Assembly: GCF_001613465.1 (NCBI RefSeq) | Contig: NZ_BDCK01000019.1 | Coordinates: forward strand, 1-64,000 | Source: Nocardia niwae NBRC 108934 = DSM 45340 | Lineage (GTDB): Bacteria; Actinomycetota; Actinomycetes; Mycobacteriales; Mycobacteriaceae | DNA: 64,000 nucleotides | Direction of reading: 5' to 3' | Shown: positions 51,410 through 60,375 of the stretch, one piece after another | Numbering within the stretch: the stretch's first letter is position 1 | How the letters are laid out: every line of letters starts with the position of its first letter | Notes under the pieces: model-generated | Database searches by the model: none | What the model was told of the DNA's origin: nothing | What the model saw: the letters and a program-made list of their open reading frames with translations, nothing else | Made by a program: the position numbers and the translations under genes

Positions 51410-53194
51410 TCAGACGACCCGCTGCTCGAGCGCGGCGACAACACAGTGCAGGGTCTGGACGGGATCCAGACCCGGGGAGCGGCGACTCCGACAGCCCGTG
51501 AAGTGCTTGCCCTCCGGATCGTCCGCCCACCTCTCGACCACGTCGGTCCCGCATTCGAGATGCAGACCACCCGGAACGGTTCCGGTGGCCCGGCACGTCC
51601 GGAAGAACGCGTGGATCCCGTCGAGGACGTCGTCGAACCGAAAGGCCGCCTGGCCGAATCGTGTTCGCGGGGTCGTTGGCATCGGATCGCATACCCAGCA
51701 GACCGGGGTCTCGCACGCGGCGGCCGCGGCGAACAGCGCGGGAAGCGTGTCGAGGGTTCCTGCGACACCGAGCCTCGGAACCAGAGTGAGCCTGCCCGGC
51801 TGCTTGCGCGGATTCAGTGCTCGGCACAGCATCTCCACGTCATACGGTGTGGTCGTCGGGCCCAGCGCCACCGCGACCGGGTTGCCGACCCGCGCGGCCG
51901 ACCGCATCCGGTCGCGCGCGCAGTTGCCGGTGTGATCGCCGATCCACAGCATGTGCGCCGACCGGTCCCACCATTCCCCGTGCGGTTCCTGACGGGTCGG
52001 CGCTGCCTCGTACGGCAAGGACGGCTCGCGTGAGATACGCGGCGGCGCTATCGAAGCGTGCAGTTCATGCGCCCCCGGCGGGGTGATCGCGGCGATGGGC
52101 AGCAGTCCGCCGACCGCGCGGAGCAGATCGCGGCGCACCGGGTCACGGCACCCGTCCGCGGCCCGGCGGAGTATGGTCGCGCACAGCGTTATCGGCAGGT
52201 GATTCCCCGGCCACCCATCCAGCGTGGCGGGCGTGCGCGAGGGTCCGGGCGCTCTTTCGATGGTGACGGTCGCTTCGCCCAGTGCATGCGCCATGACCGC
52301 GGCGACGGCATACATCAGCGCCCGGCGGACGGCGACTGTCCGGGTTTCACCGCCGGAGAAGGTGTCGTCGCGGCTACCGAGGTGCAGTACGAAACCCTCT
52401 CCGCGCGCTGCCTTCGCCACACCCGCTGTCAGCGCGACGCATTCGGCCGGATGGATCGGTCCGGGCAAGAGCCGCGATCGCTGCGCGCGGTCGAGCGGTG
52501 GGGCGGATTCTTCGAGCGTCCGCTCGTCGCTGTAGGGCGCGCGCACCGCGAAGTCGTCTTCCGGATCGTCGAGTGATCCCGGGTGCGCGGGTTCCGGTTC
52601 GTCGGCCCACGGCGGATCGTCACCGGCCGTGGCGGCGTACTCGGGCGGGATGACGTCGGGATTGAACGATTCCCGGATATAGCAGACCGGTCGATCGCCG
52701 AGCAGCATGACGTAGGACCGCGCCGCGCACAGGCGACCGTCCGGCCATCTGAGCACGCCGGTCCGCAGCAGGCGCCGCCGCTGGGCCATTCCGCGGGAGA
52801 TCAGGCCCGATCCGATCGGGACCCGGACATCGTCCACCCCGGAAGCGGTCGCGCCCGCGCGCACGGCGACGACATAGTTGACGGATGCGGTGACCAAGTC
52901 GGCGTTGACCAGACACGAGCGGCGGACGATGAGGCGATCGGCGCCGGACACGCGCAAGACGTCGGTGACGGTGGCGGGCAGCCGACCGGCCGCGATGTCG
53001 TCCTGGCGCAGCACCCGGACCTTCAGGTCGGTGCCGAGAACCGCCGCGAGTGCGGGCGTGGTGAATCCGTCACTCGCCAGCAGCGCCCTGGTCAGGGGAT
53101 GGCCGAATCGGCCGAGTTCGTCGTGGTTCGGGAAACCCGAACCACCGGGCGGGCAATCGCCCGGTGGCTCGGGGCCGGTGTGCGTGATCGTCAC
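51410..53194 (-). CDS. Chorismate-lyase-like domain fused to degenerate class II DAHP-synthase-like domain
   Basis: This is a 594-residue protein. Residues about 28-186 match chorismate-pyruvate lyase-like proteins (DUF98/UbiC type), which make 4-hydroxybenzoate: V-L-R-Q-D-D-I, R91-R92-S and C-Y-I-R-E175-S-F-N-P keep the expected Arg and Glu. Residues about 245-594 align with class II DAHP synthase (W-I-G-D-H-T 417-422, L-G-P-T-T-T-P, P-G-R-L-T-L-V-P-R474, C-D-P-M, P-G-G-L-H-L-E547). Key residues are gone: the E-R of W-I-G-E-R is D-H, the lysine before L-G-P is A443, the metal-binding His after D-P-M is P506, the Cys of G-G-D-C is not found, and the last metal Asp is Ser. Only one of four metal ligands remains. 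The second domain is probably not a working DAHP synthase. It is followed 51 nt away by the halogenase gene on the same strand. Confidence 0.72.
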   Translation of the reverse strand: MTITHTGPEPPGDCPPGGSGFPNHDELGRFGHPLTRALLASDGFTTPALAAVLGTDLKVRVLRQDDIAAGRLPATVTDVLRVSGADRLIVRRSCLVNADLVTASVNYVVAVRAGATASGVDDVRVPIGSGLISRGMAQRRRLLRTGVLRWPDGRLCAARSYVMLLGDRPVCYIRESFNPDVIPPEYAATAGDDPPWADEPEPAHPGSLDDPEDDFAVRAPYSDERTLEESAPPLDRAQRSRLLPGPIHPAECVALTAGVAKAARGEGFVLHLGSRDDTFSGGETRTVAVRRALMYAVAAVMAHALGEATVTIERAPGPSRTPATLDGWPGNHLPITLCATILRRAADGCRDPVRRDLLRAVGGLLPIAAITPPGAHELHASIAPPRISREPSLPYEAAPTRQEPHGEWWDRSAHMLWIGDHTGNCARDRMRSAARVGNPVAVALGPTTTPYDVEMLCRALNPRKQPGRLTLVPRLGVAGTLDTLPALFAAAAACETPVCWVCDPMPTTPRTRFGQAAFRFDDVLDGIHAFFRTCRATGTVPGGLHLECGTDVVERWADDPEGKHFTGCRSRRSPGLDPVQTLHCVVAALEQRVV

Positions 53195-53245
53195 GACCGG
53201 CTCCGCGCGGTGGCTGTCACGGGAAAGCCCGGTGGGGATCCGGTG

Positions 53246-54721
53246 CTAGGAGGTGGTGGCGCCGGCAGCGGTCGGGGGAAGGACGGGGCGAGCCACGGCG
53301 GCGACTTCCTCGTCCGTCCGGGGCCGGCCGGTCAGCCCGAGGACCGGTTCGGTCGTGATCCGCAGCTGTCCGGTAGTGGTGTCGGCCAACGGATCCCGCC
53401 AGTGGTCCCAGACGACGGACATGTCCAGGTGACCCATGTATTCGAGATTCGCCGACTCCGCATGAAGGTGTTCGGCCGCGGAGATGATGGTCTCGGTCGC
53501 GGCGCGCTCTTGCATTCCCGAGGACTCGTCCATGTCGGTGAGACCCGCCATGATCTCGGTGAACTGCGCCTGCTTGGTGTCGCCGCTGTGCCCGGTCGTC
53601 AGGGTGCCCGCGTGCGCGAAGTATTCCTCCGAGCCGACGTACTGCTCGTACATCCGCGAAACCAGGACCAGGAATCGGGTGTAGGCCCGGCGGTAGGCGT
53701 GCTCGTAGAAGCTCAGGGCGTCGGACTCGCTCAGCTCGCCGCGCAGGACGGTCGCGATCGCCGCCGCGGCGACCAGACCCGAGTACGTCGCCAGATGCAC
53801 GCCGCTGGACAGCAGCGGATCGAGGAAACACGCCGCGTCGCCGACGACGACCCAGCCGGGACCGCAGAACCGGTCGGAGGAGTAGGAGTAGTCCTGCTCC
53901 GCCTTGACCTCCGCGACCCGCTGGGCGCCGACGAGCAGCTTGCTCATCGCCGCACTGTCACCGATGGTGTCGAGGTAGTACGCCTCCCGGCCTTGTTCCC
54001 GGAGCTTCGGAGCGGCTTTGCGCGCGGAGACGACGTAGCCGACACTGTGGCGGCCGTTCGAGAGCGGAATGTTCCAGAACCAGCCGCCCTCGGGGGTGGA
54101 CACCACGTTGATCGCGCCTTCCGGACTGTCCGGATGTAGCTGTGCGCCTTCCCAATACGACCAGACGGCCACGTTGCGGAAGGCCGGGTGCTGCTGGCGA
54201 TCGATGACCTGGTGTTTGGCCAGCACGCCCGCCCGGCCCGAGGCGTCGACGAGGAAATCGAACTCGGTGGTGTGGGTCCGGTCGTCACCCTCCACGGTCC
54301 ATTCGACGGCCGTGGGCCGGTCGCCCTCGAACAGGACGTTGGTGACCGTGGCCTGCTCGATCACTTGCGCGCCCTGCTCGGCGGCGTTGCGCAGCAGCAA
54401 TTCGTCGAAGACGTCGCGTTGCACCTGCCACGACCAGGCTTCCGCGTCCACCAGCTTGGACCAGTCCAGCAGCCAGTCGTCGTTCTGCCACTGGAAGTGG
54501 CCGCCCCGCTTGATCTGGAAGCCGTGCGCGGCCACCGCGTCGTAGGCGCCGGAGAGGCGCAGGGTCGACAGGACCGACGCCAAGAGGCTTTCACCGATGT
54601 GGTAGCGCGGGAACTTATCTCGTTCCAGAAGGGTCACCCGGACCCCCGATTTGGCGAGCAGGGCGGCGGTGGTCGACCCGGCTGGGCCGCCGCCGATGAC
54701 CAGAACGTGTGGATTGTCCAT
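53246..54721 (-). CDS. Flavin-dependent halogenase (phenol/pyrrole type)
   Basis: This 491-residue FAD-dependent monooxygenase-fold halogenase has V-I-G-G-G-P-A-G-S (8-16), G-E-S-L-L-A-S (43-49), the lysine in G-F-Q-I-K (K71) that activates hypohalous acid, W-F-W-N-I-P-L (214-220) and G-D-A-A-C-F-L-D-P-L-L-S-S-G. The pattern is nearer to phenol- and pyrrole-acting enzymes (PltA/CndH group) than to tryptophan halogenases. It would chlorinate or brominate an electron-rich ring using FADH2, O2 and halide. It is transcribed ahead of the chorismate-lyase fusion, so 4-hydroxybenzoate or a derivative is a plausible substrate. No partner flavin reductase or carrier protein is adjacent. Confidence 0.82.
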   Translation of the reverse strand: MDNPHVLVIGGGPAGSTTAALLAKSGVRVTLLERDKFPRYHIGESLLASVLSTLRLSGAYDAVAAHGFQIKRGGHFQWQNDDWLLDWSKLVDAEAWSWQVQRDVFDELLLRNAAEQGAQVIEQATVTNVLFEGDRPTAVEWTVEGDDRTHTTEFDFLVDASGRAGVLAKHQVIDRQQHPAFRNVAVWSYWEGAQLHPDSPEGAINVVSTPEGGWFWNIPLSNGRHSVGYVVSARKAAPKLREQGREAYYLDTIGDSAAMSKLLVGAQRVAEVKAEQDYSYSSDRFCGPGWVVVGDAACFLDPLLSSGVHLATYSGLVAAAAIATVLRGELSESDALSFYEHAYRRAYTRFLVLVSRMYEQYVGSEEYFAHAGTLTTGHSGDTKQAQFTEIMAGLTDMDESSGMQERAATETIISAAEHLHAESANLEYMGHLDMSVVWDHWRDPLADTTTGQLRITTEPVLGLTGRPRTDEEVAAVARPVLPPTAAGATTS

Positions 54722-55510
54722 AGCGAACTCCCTGGAACTGCCGACAAGGATCGTGCGCCCGCTTCAGCGGCGGAGAGACTCCGGGGTGGGCCGCGGTCTT
54801 CGGCCCGCCCGGACAAAATATTGCTGCTGATTAGCGATGCTAACGGTGCACGGTCCGATTGTAGCAATTCATATCGAAAGCTCAATAGTCACAGGCTATT
54901 TGGCAACCGTACGCCTATCGTCTGCTGGATTGCTGAAGGGTTGCCAAAATACCCGCAAGAGACGGTCCCGGCTGATCGCCTGCACGCGGCGGAACGGCAC
55001 CTCCGAAGGGTGCCTGCGTCGCGGGGTCCGTGGAAACCGTTGCGGGGGAGAGTGTTTCGCCAGGTCATCGGAGCCGTGGCGCGGAAGGTGAAAGATCTGG
55101 GGTAGGCGGCGATGAGCTGTGTCGTACGGTCATCACCCCTCTTTCCCTACGGATTCAGGATACGGGGGACGTTCGGGTCGCACGAGCCGTTCACCCAGAG
55201 TTACCCTGCCGGTCGGCCGGTCTGCGCTCCGGACAACTCCGGGCGACGCCCCGGGGAGCGGAAAAGGTTGCGGCGCGGCCGATTTGCCCAGCATCTCGAC
55301 CTGCGCGGTAAGCGATTCAGCCGGTGTCGGTAGATGTGACACCGGGGGCTGATCCCACGCCCGTGGGAGAGGGTTTCGAGTCGGTACCTTACGTCGAGAA
55401 GTGCGTCCGGTCCGCATCGGGAAGGTCGCCAACGGCGACAGTAGTGCACGAATTCGGCCCGCGGTCCGCCGACGTGGAGAGCGACCTCGTCGAGGCGAAA
55501 AGATAGGTGC
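54722..55510. other. Intergenic region, 789 bp, upstream of the halogenase
   Basis: No convincing gene. 54820-54960 is A/T-rich and probably carries the halogenase promoter. A hairpin TCCCACG/CGTGGGA lies at 55353-55368. Short open frames at 55030-55350 look like chance frames. Confidence 0.45.
54831..54843. promoter_or_regulatory. Palindrome upstream of the halogenase gene
   Basis: TTAGCGATGCTAA, an inverted repeat with a 3-bp centre, about 110 bp upstream of the halogenase start in the A/T-rich segment. It may be a regulator site. Confidence 0.3.
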
Positions 55511-56227
55511 TCAGGGGCTTTCCGGTGCTTCGTAGGCGCGCAGGAAGGTGTCGACCGCCGCCTTGGCCACCGCGCGCAGCTCGGCGGTGGAGACCTTGCG
55601 CGTGCCGAGCCGCGAGCGGCCCTCCACCGGGCCGGTGATCAGCACGAGGAACTGTTCCGCTGCGGTCGCTGGGTCGCACGCGCGCAGGCGGCCGGACAGC
55701 GACAGCCGCGCCAGTCGATCGGCGAGTGCCTCGGCCAGTTGGTCGGATGTGCGGCTGACGACGATGTCGATCAGGTCGGGGAACTGCGCGACCTGGCCGT
55801 AGGCCAGCCATCGCAGCGATCGGGATCGTTCGGCGCAGCAGACCCGGAGCAGCCGGTACGCCGTGTCTTCCAGGGTGGCGCGCAGGTCCGGGCCCGGATT
55901 GCGCAACCGGTCCACCACCGAGAGATTCTCCGCCAGCACCGCGTCGCTGACGGCCGTCAGCGCGTGCCGGAACAAGGTCTCCTTGTCGTTGAGGTGGTTG
56001 TAGATCGTCGGTTTGGCGACGCCGGCCTCCTCGGCGATCTCCTGCACGCACGCCTGCGCGTAACCCCGGCGCGCGAAGACGGCGAACGCCGCGTCCAGGA
56101 TCGCCTGCCGCTTGTCGATCCGCCCGCGCGAAGCCGTCTGTCCGGCCGCCGATGTCGCTGCTGCCACTTCCGCAGTGTAGCGCACCGGAATAATATCTTT
56201 CCTCGCCGGTTCAGTTTCATGAACCAA
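55511..56227 (-). CDS. TetR-family transcriptional regulator
   Basis: This protein has up to 238 residues. The HTH is clear (K-R-Q-A-I-L-D-A-A-F-A-V-F-A-R-R-G, V-Q-E-I-A-E-E-A-G-V-A-K-P-T-I-Y-N-H), followed by a helical ligand domain with L-L-R-V-C-C-A. The first ATG is at 56227, but a palindrome overlaps that region, so the GTG at 56185 is a likely true start (224 residues). It is monocistronic and reads away from the GyrI-like gene. The target may be itself, that gene or the nearby halogenase locus. Confidence 0.83.
   Translation of the reverse strand: MVHETEPARKDIIPVRYTAEVAAATSAAGQTASRGRIDKRQAILDAAFAVFARRGYAQACVQEIAEEAGVAKPTIYNHLNDKETLFRHALTAVSDAVLAENLSVVDRLRNPGPDLRATLEDTAYRLLRVCCAERSRSLRWLAYGQVAQFPDLIDIVVSRTSDQLAEALADRLARLSLSGRLRACDPATAAEQFLVLITGPVEGRSRLGTRKVSTAELRAVAKAAVDTFLRAYEAPESP
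56208..56225. promoter_or_regulatory. Putative TetR operator
   Basis: Inverted repeat GGTTCA-N6-TGAACC at 56208-56225, immediately upstream of the proposed GTG start (56185) of the TetR gene; a likely autoregulatory site. Confidence 0.5.
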
Positions 56228-56526
56228 CCGTCAGGCCACTGCCGTCCGATCACCGGTGAGGGGAAAGTAGGTACTGGAGGTCGGGTCGGACACGAGTAGT
56301 GGACTACTCGAACTCGCGGGCGGGTGTGCGCATCCTGCCACCATCGACGACGCGGCATGGGGTGCCACCACTGCTGACACTGCGCTGTCGGCAGGCCGGA
56401 CGCCGCAGCGGTCGGGTGCGATGACGGTGACGGTGTGCCGCGGTGAATACGGGCTGCGCCGATGAGTTTCGGCAAGCCATGGCGTCGTTGGTGGTGGAGT
56501 GTCCCCACACCTGTTCGAGGAGAATC
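56228..56526. other. Divergent intergenic region
   Basis: About 300 bp between the TetR gene and the GyrI-like gene. Apart from GAGGAG at the right end I see no feature. Confidence 0.4.
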
Positions 56527-57012
56527 ATGACCGACGACCGAACTGTCCGAACCTCCGCTCCCGAGTTGCTCGACGTCCCGGAGAGCGCGACGGCTGCCAT
56601 TCGCCGTCGCGTCGCACCGGAGGAGATGCGGGACTTCTTCGATCGGTCGTTCCGGGCGCTGCCGGAGGTCGTCGCGGGGCAGGGCGTGACGATCGCTGGT
56701 CCGGCCTTCTGCCTGTACCGCGAGGAGGCGGCCGCCGCGCTGGATGTGGAGGTCGGGTTCCCGGTCGATCGGCCGGTGCGTCCGGAACGCGATGTCATGG
56801 CCGGGTGCCTGCCCGCAGGCCGCGTGGCCAGGATCGTGTACTCCGGTGGATTCGAGGGCTTGGCCGCCGCCTGGGAGAACCTGCGATCGTGGATCGTCGA
56901 ACAGCGACTCACGCCGGGGCCGCTGTGGTGGGAGGTCTACCGCACCCGGCCCACGCCGGACATGGATCCCGCGCAGCTGCGCACCGAGCTGAACTGGCCG
57001 GTGATGCCGTAA
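56527..57012 (+). CDS. GyrI-like small-molecule-binding domain protein
   Basis: This 161-residue protein of the GyrI/AraC effector-binding fold has V-A-P-E-E-M-R-D-F-F-D-R-S-F, an F-C-L-Y strand and, at the end, W-W-E-V-Y with L-N-W-P-V-M, the family's typical aromatic ending. Stand-alone members bind or hydrolyse cationic and aromatic small molecules. The ATG at 56527 has GAGGAG 5 nt upstream. It lies ahead of a MetE-like gene on the same strand but 170 bp away. The ligand is unknown. Confidence 0.78.
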   Translation: MTDDRTVRTSAPELLDVPESATAAIRRRVAPEEMRDFFDRSFRALPEVVAGQGVTIAGPAFCLYREEAAAALDVEVGFPVDRPVRPERDVMAGCLPAGRVARIVYSGGFEGLAAAWENLRSWIVEQRLTPGPLWWEVYRTRPTPDMDPAQLRTELNWPVMP

Positions 57013-57185
57013 CCGACGTCGACACGGTCGCGTCTCGGCGGGTGGTCGGAGGGGGCGCAGCAACGTTCCCAGTAGTGGCGAATTTCTGGCTATCGATCGG
57101 CCTATTCTGCTTGGCAGCGGCCGGATCGGGGCGCGTGCAGGGTCGACGCCTGGTCCGTTCGGGGAAACTAGCTGTGGGACAGGCG

Positions 57186-58307
57186 ATGACGCGACTGGTG
57201 CACTTCGTGGGCAGCTTGCCCGCGGCATTGACGGCAGATGACAGTGACGTGCTGGAATGGTTCGTCCAGCGCAGCCGAGGCCACCGGCTCACCGGCGTAC
57301 CGCGGGACCTGGATCCCACCTGGGTCGTGGAGTACCTGCGCGAGCGAGGCGTACACGACGACGTTTTCGAAGTGGTGCGCGATGGTGACTTCGCCGACTA
57401 CGCCGACATGCGCGTCTACGGTCTGCGCCGGGGCGCCGTCCTCGAACCTCGCCACGTGACGATGGACCGCGTCGACCGCATCGGCGCGGCCGTCACCGCT
57501 TTTCGCGCGCTGCGGGATCGGCACCCGGAACTCGTGGGCACACGCTTGCAGATCAGTCAACCGAACCCGCTCGACCTGGCGCTGTTCGTGTTCGGCGGCG
57601 CCGCGGTGGCTGAGGGACTTCCCCTCGGCCGCGCGCTGCGCCATCTCCCGGCGGTGACTCCCGCCCTGCGCGCCCTGCCGGTCTTCGTAGAGGCGGCGCT
57701 GGCCGAGATGGCCCAGCTCGTCACCGATCACGGCGACCTGATCACCTGGCAGGTGGAGTCGCCGATCGCTCAGCTGGCACTGGTGAAGGCGGCGCGATTC
57801 GGTGCGCAGGTGCCGGTCGGCCGTCTGGTCGCAAGGCAGTTGGCCGACTTCCTCGTGCGGGCGCACGACCTCGGCGCGCAGACCACCTTGCACCTCTGTT
57901 ACGGCGACTACCAGCACAAAGAGCTCATCGCCCCACGCAGTCTCGCGCCGGCGGTGAAGCTGTTGAACGGCGTCTCCCGCGACCTGCGCGCCCGCGCTGT
58001 GCCGCTGCCACCCGCGCACATCCCCTGCGCCTACGGGGCTCATCCGGCCCCGCTGGACCCGGCGTTCTACCGGCCCCTGCGCAGGCTGGACCCGGAGTGG
58101 CGGGTCATCGCCGGGGTCGTGTCGCCGAAGGGAACGGAAGACAGTATCCGCAGCCTGGCTTTGTTCGAAGCGGCCGCGGGCCGGGTCGCATACGGGGTGG
58201 CGACGGCATGCGGCCTCGGCCGGTGCACCGTCGAGGAAGCGGAGCGGGCCGCCGCGGCCACCGTGGCGACAGCCGAGGGCGCCCCGAGCGAGGCGGTGCG
58301 CCCCTGA
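57186..58307 (+). CDS. MetE-like (cobalamin-independent methionine synthase fold) protein
   Basis: This 373-residue protein has the catalytic-barrel pattern of the MetE/UroD superfamily without the N-terminal half of full MetE (about 750 residues). F-V-G-S-L-P is at the start, and L-H-L-C-Y-G-D (H236, C238) and a C-terminal C-G-L-G-R-C-T-V-E-E-A supply three likely zinc ligands in MetE order. It may move methyl groups to a thiol, but the acceptor is unknown. The ATG at 57186 is chosen because the upstream frame has no domain character. It is followed by a strong terminator. Confidence 0.68.
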   Translation: MTRLVHFVGSLPAALTADDSDVLEWFVQRSRGHRLTGVPRDLDPTWVVEYLRERGVHDDVFEVVRDGDFADYADMRVYGLRRGAVLEPRHVTMDRVDRIGAAVTAFRALRDRHPELVGTRLQISQPNPLDLALFVFGGAAVAEGLPLGRALRHLPAVTPALRALPVFVEAALAEMAQLVTDHGDLITWQVESPIAQLALVKAARFGAQVPVGRLVARQLADFLVRAHDLGAQTTLHLCYGDYQHKELIAPRSLAPAVKLLNGVSRDLRARAVPLPPAHIPCAYGAHPAPLDPAFYRPLRRLDPEWRVIAGVVSPKGTEDSIRSLALFEAAAGRVAYGVATACGLGRCTVEEAERAAAATVATAEGAPSEAVRP

Positions 58308-58332
58308 ATCACCTGCGGCCGTTCGGACTGGG

Positions 58333-58376
58333 GAGATACGCAGCCGTCTGCCTGCTGCGGAACGGCTGCGTATCTC
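58333..58376. terminator. Bidirectional terminator hairpin
   Basis: Perfect 15-bp inverted repeat, GAGATACGCAGCCGT (58333-58347) and ACGGCTGCGTATCTC (58362-58376), loop 14 nt, between the convergent MetE-like and ABC-F genes. Confidence 0.8.
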
Positions 58377-58382
58377 ACCGGT

Positions 58383-60011
58383 TCAGATGACGGGTCCGGT
58401 GACTTCGCGCAGCCCGTCTCCGGACAGTCGCAGCCAGCGCTGCACGCCGATCTCGGTGAGGAAGCGTTCATCGTGGCTGACGACCACGAAGGCGCCCCGG
58501 TAGGCGTTCAGCGCACTCTCGAGCTGGCCCACGCTGACCAGGTCGAGGTTGTTGGTCGGTTCGTCGAGCAGCAACAGTTGCGGCGCCGGTTCGGCGAACA
58601 AGATACATGCGAGCGTGGCGCGCAGGCGCTCGCCGCCGGAGAGCGCGCCTACCGGCAGATGGACCCGCGAGCCGCGAAACAAGTAGCGCGCCAACAGATT
58701 CATTCGCTGGGCCTCGGGCATGGTCTTCGCGAACGCGGCCAGGTTCTCCGCGACTGTGCGCTCGGGGTCGAGCAGATCCAGTCGTTGTGAGAGGTAGGCG
58801 ACCCGACCCTCGGCACGGGTGATCGCACCGTGCTCCGCGGAGAGATCACCGTGGACGATTCGCAGCAGCGTCGATTTCCCCACGCCGTTCGGGCCGGTCA
58901 CCGCGATCCGCTCGGGTCCGCGGAGCACCAGGTCGACGCCGGTGAAGATCGGCTGCTGCTCGTAGCCGAACCGCATGCCCTCGCCGGCGAAGACCGTGCG
59001 CCCGGCCGGAACATCGGTGCCGGGCAGTTCCAGCACTATTCTCTGTTCGTCGCGCACCGAGCGTTCGGCCAGATCCAGTTTGCTCTTCGCCGCACCCACG
59101 CGGGCGCTGTGCGTCTCGTTCGCTTTCCCGGCCGATTGCTGGGCGTTGCGTTTCATCGTTCCCGCGAAGATCTTCGGCAGGCCCGCGTTGCTCAGGTTGC
59201 GCGCGGCGTTGCTCGCGCGGCGTGCTGCGCGTTCGCGCGCCCGCTGCAACTCTCGCTTCTCGCGCTCGAGCTCCTGCTCGGCGTTGCGGACATTCTTCTC
59301 GGCGACCTCGCGTGCGGCACGTACAGCGGCTTCGTAGTCGGTGAAATTGCCGCCGTAGAACCGCATTTCGCCGCAGTCGAGTTCGGCGATGCGGTCCATG
59401 CGCTCGAGCAGAGCTCGATCGTGGCTGACCAGGAGCAGGCAGCCGTTCCAGTCCGCCAGCAGGTCGTAGAGCCGGTGGCGTGCGTCGAGGTCGAGATTGT
59501 TGGTCGGTTCGTCGAGTATCAGCACCTCCGGTCTGCGCAACAGCTGCGCCGCGAGACCCAGGGACACGATCTGCCCGCCGCTGAGCGTGTGCAGATGTCT
59601 GGTGGAGGACACGTGGCCGAGGCCGAGTCGTTCCAGCTGTGCGCGGGTGCGCTCCTCGATGTCCCAGTCGGAGCCGATCGTGGCGAAATGCTCCTCGCTG
59701 GTGTCACCGGCCTCGATGGCGTTCAGCGCCGCGAGCACCGGTGCGATGCCGAGCACCTCGGCGACGGTCAGATCGCCGGTGAGCGGCAGATTCTGCGGGA
59801 GGTAGCCGAGTATCCCGTCGACCGACACACTGCCCGCAACCGGCCGGAGATCACCGGCGATCAGGCGTAGCAAGGTGCTTTTTCCGGCGCCGTTGGGGGC
59901 TACCAGCCCGGTCCGGCCGCCGGGCACGCTGAAGGACAGTTCGTCGAAGACCGGGGTGTCATCCGGCCAGGAGAACGACAGGTTCGAACACACGATGTAC
60001 GCATCGGACAT
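58383..60011 (-). CDS. ABC-F ATPase (ribosome-protection type)
   Basis: This 542-residue protein has two ABC domains and no membrane span. The first has P-N-G-A-G-K-S-T, L-S-G-G-Q and L-I-L-D-E-P-T-N-N-L-D; the second G-P-N-G-V-G-K-S-T, L-S-G-G-E and L-L-L-D-E-P-T-N-N-L-D. A charged helical linker (about 230-330, rich in R/E/A) between them is the antibiotic-release arm of ABC-F proteins, which displace ribosome-targeting drugs or help stalled ribosomes. The ATG at 60011 (GAGG upstream) is preferred over 60056. The linker is longer than in housekeeping EttA, which favours a resistance role. Confidence 0.87.
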   Translation of the reverse strand: MSDAYIVCSNLSFSWPDDTPVFDELSFSVPGGRTGLVAPNGAGKSTLLRLIAGDLRPVAGSVSVDGILGYLPQNLPLTGDLTVAEVLGIAPVLAALNAIEAGDTSEEHFATIGSDWDIEERTRAQLERLGLGHVSSTRHLHTLSGGQIVSLGLAAQLLRRPEVLILDEPTNNLDLDARHRLYDLLADWNGCLLLVSHDRALLERMDRIAELDCGEMRFYGGNFTDYEAAVRAAREVAEKNVRNAEQELEREKRELQRARERAARRASNAARNLSNAGLPKIFAGTMKRNAQQSAGKANETHSARVGAAKSKLDLAERSVRDEQRIVLELPGTDVPAGRTVFAGEGMRFGYEQQPIFTGVDLVLRGPERIAVTGPNGVGKSTLLRIVHGDLSAEHGAITRAEGRVAYLSQRLDLLDPERTVAENLAAFAKTMPEAQRMNLLARYLFRGSRVHLPVGALSGGERLRATLACILFAEPAPQLLLLDEPTNNLDLVSVGQLESALNAYRGAFVVVSHDERFLTEIGVQRWLRLSGDGLREVTGPVI

Positions 60012-60375
60012 GGCGGTTACCTCGAAGGTCAGGCGGGCGCGCGAAACCGGCGCCACGCGAGGAAGAATGGTGAAACGACGACATGGCCACGACGGCGACG
60101 CCCTGATAGCGCCTACCGGTGGCCGTCAAATCCGGGAGTTATCCCGAGATGTCGAGTTCACCTGCCATGTTCGAACTTCCTCGCTTCGATCACTGTGCGT
60201 CGACCATAACAGCCGCGTCCGCGCCGCCGAGCGGCGTAGTGCATTCCCGCCCGATCCGGGGCCGGTTCGGCGGTGATGTCGGTGCGGGCGCGGACAGCGG
60301 AACCCGGTGACCCGCTTCGGTAGGGTCGCAGCGGGACCCCGCAACCGGGACCGAGCGGGAAAAGGAGTGCGCACC
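60012..60375. other. Divergent intergenic region
   Basis: 364 bp between the ABC-F gene and a LAL regulator. ABC-F genes are often controlled by leader-peptide attenuation, but I could not identify a credible leader here. AAAGGAG precedes the LAL start. Confidence 0.4.

Noticed and set aside
51410..52480. A functional class II DAHP synthase
   Set aside because: Fold segments match, but the metal ligands and the active-site lysine are replaced, so I describe it as DAHP-synthase-like only.
55353..55368. 7-bp hairpin as a terminator
   Set aside because: Short, not adjacent to a gene end, with no T-run; kept only as a remark.
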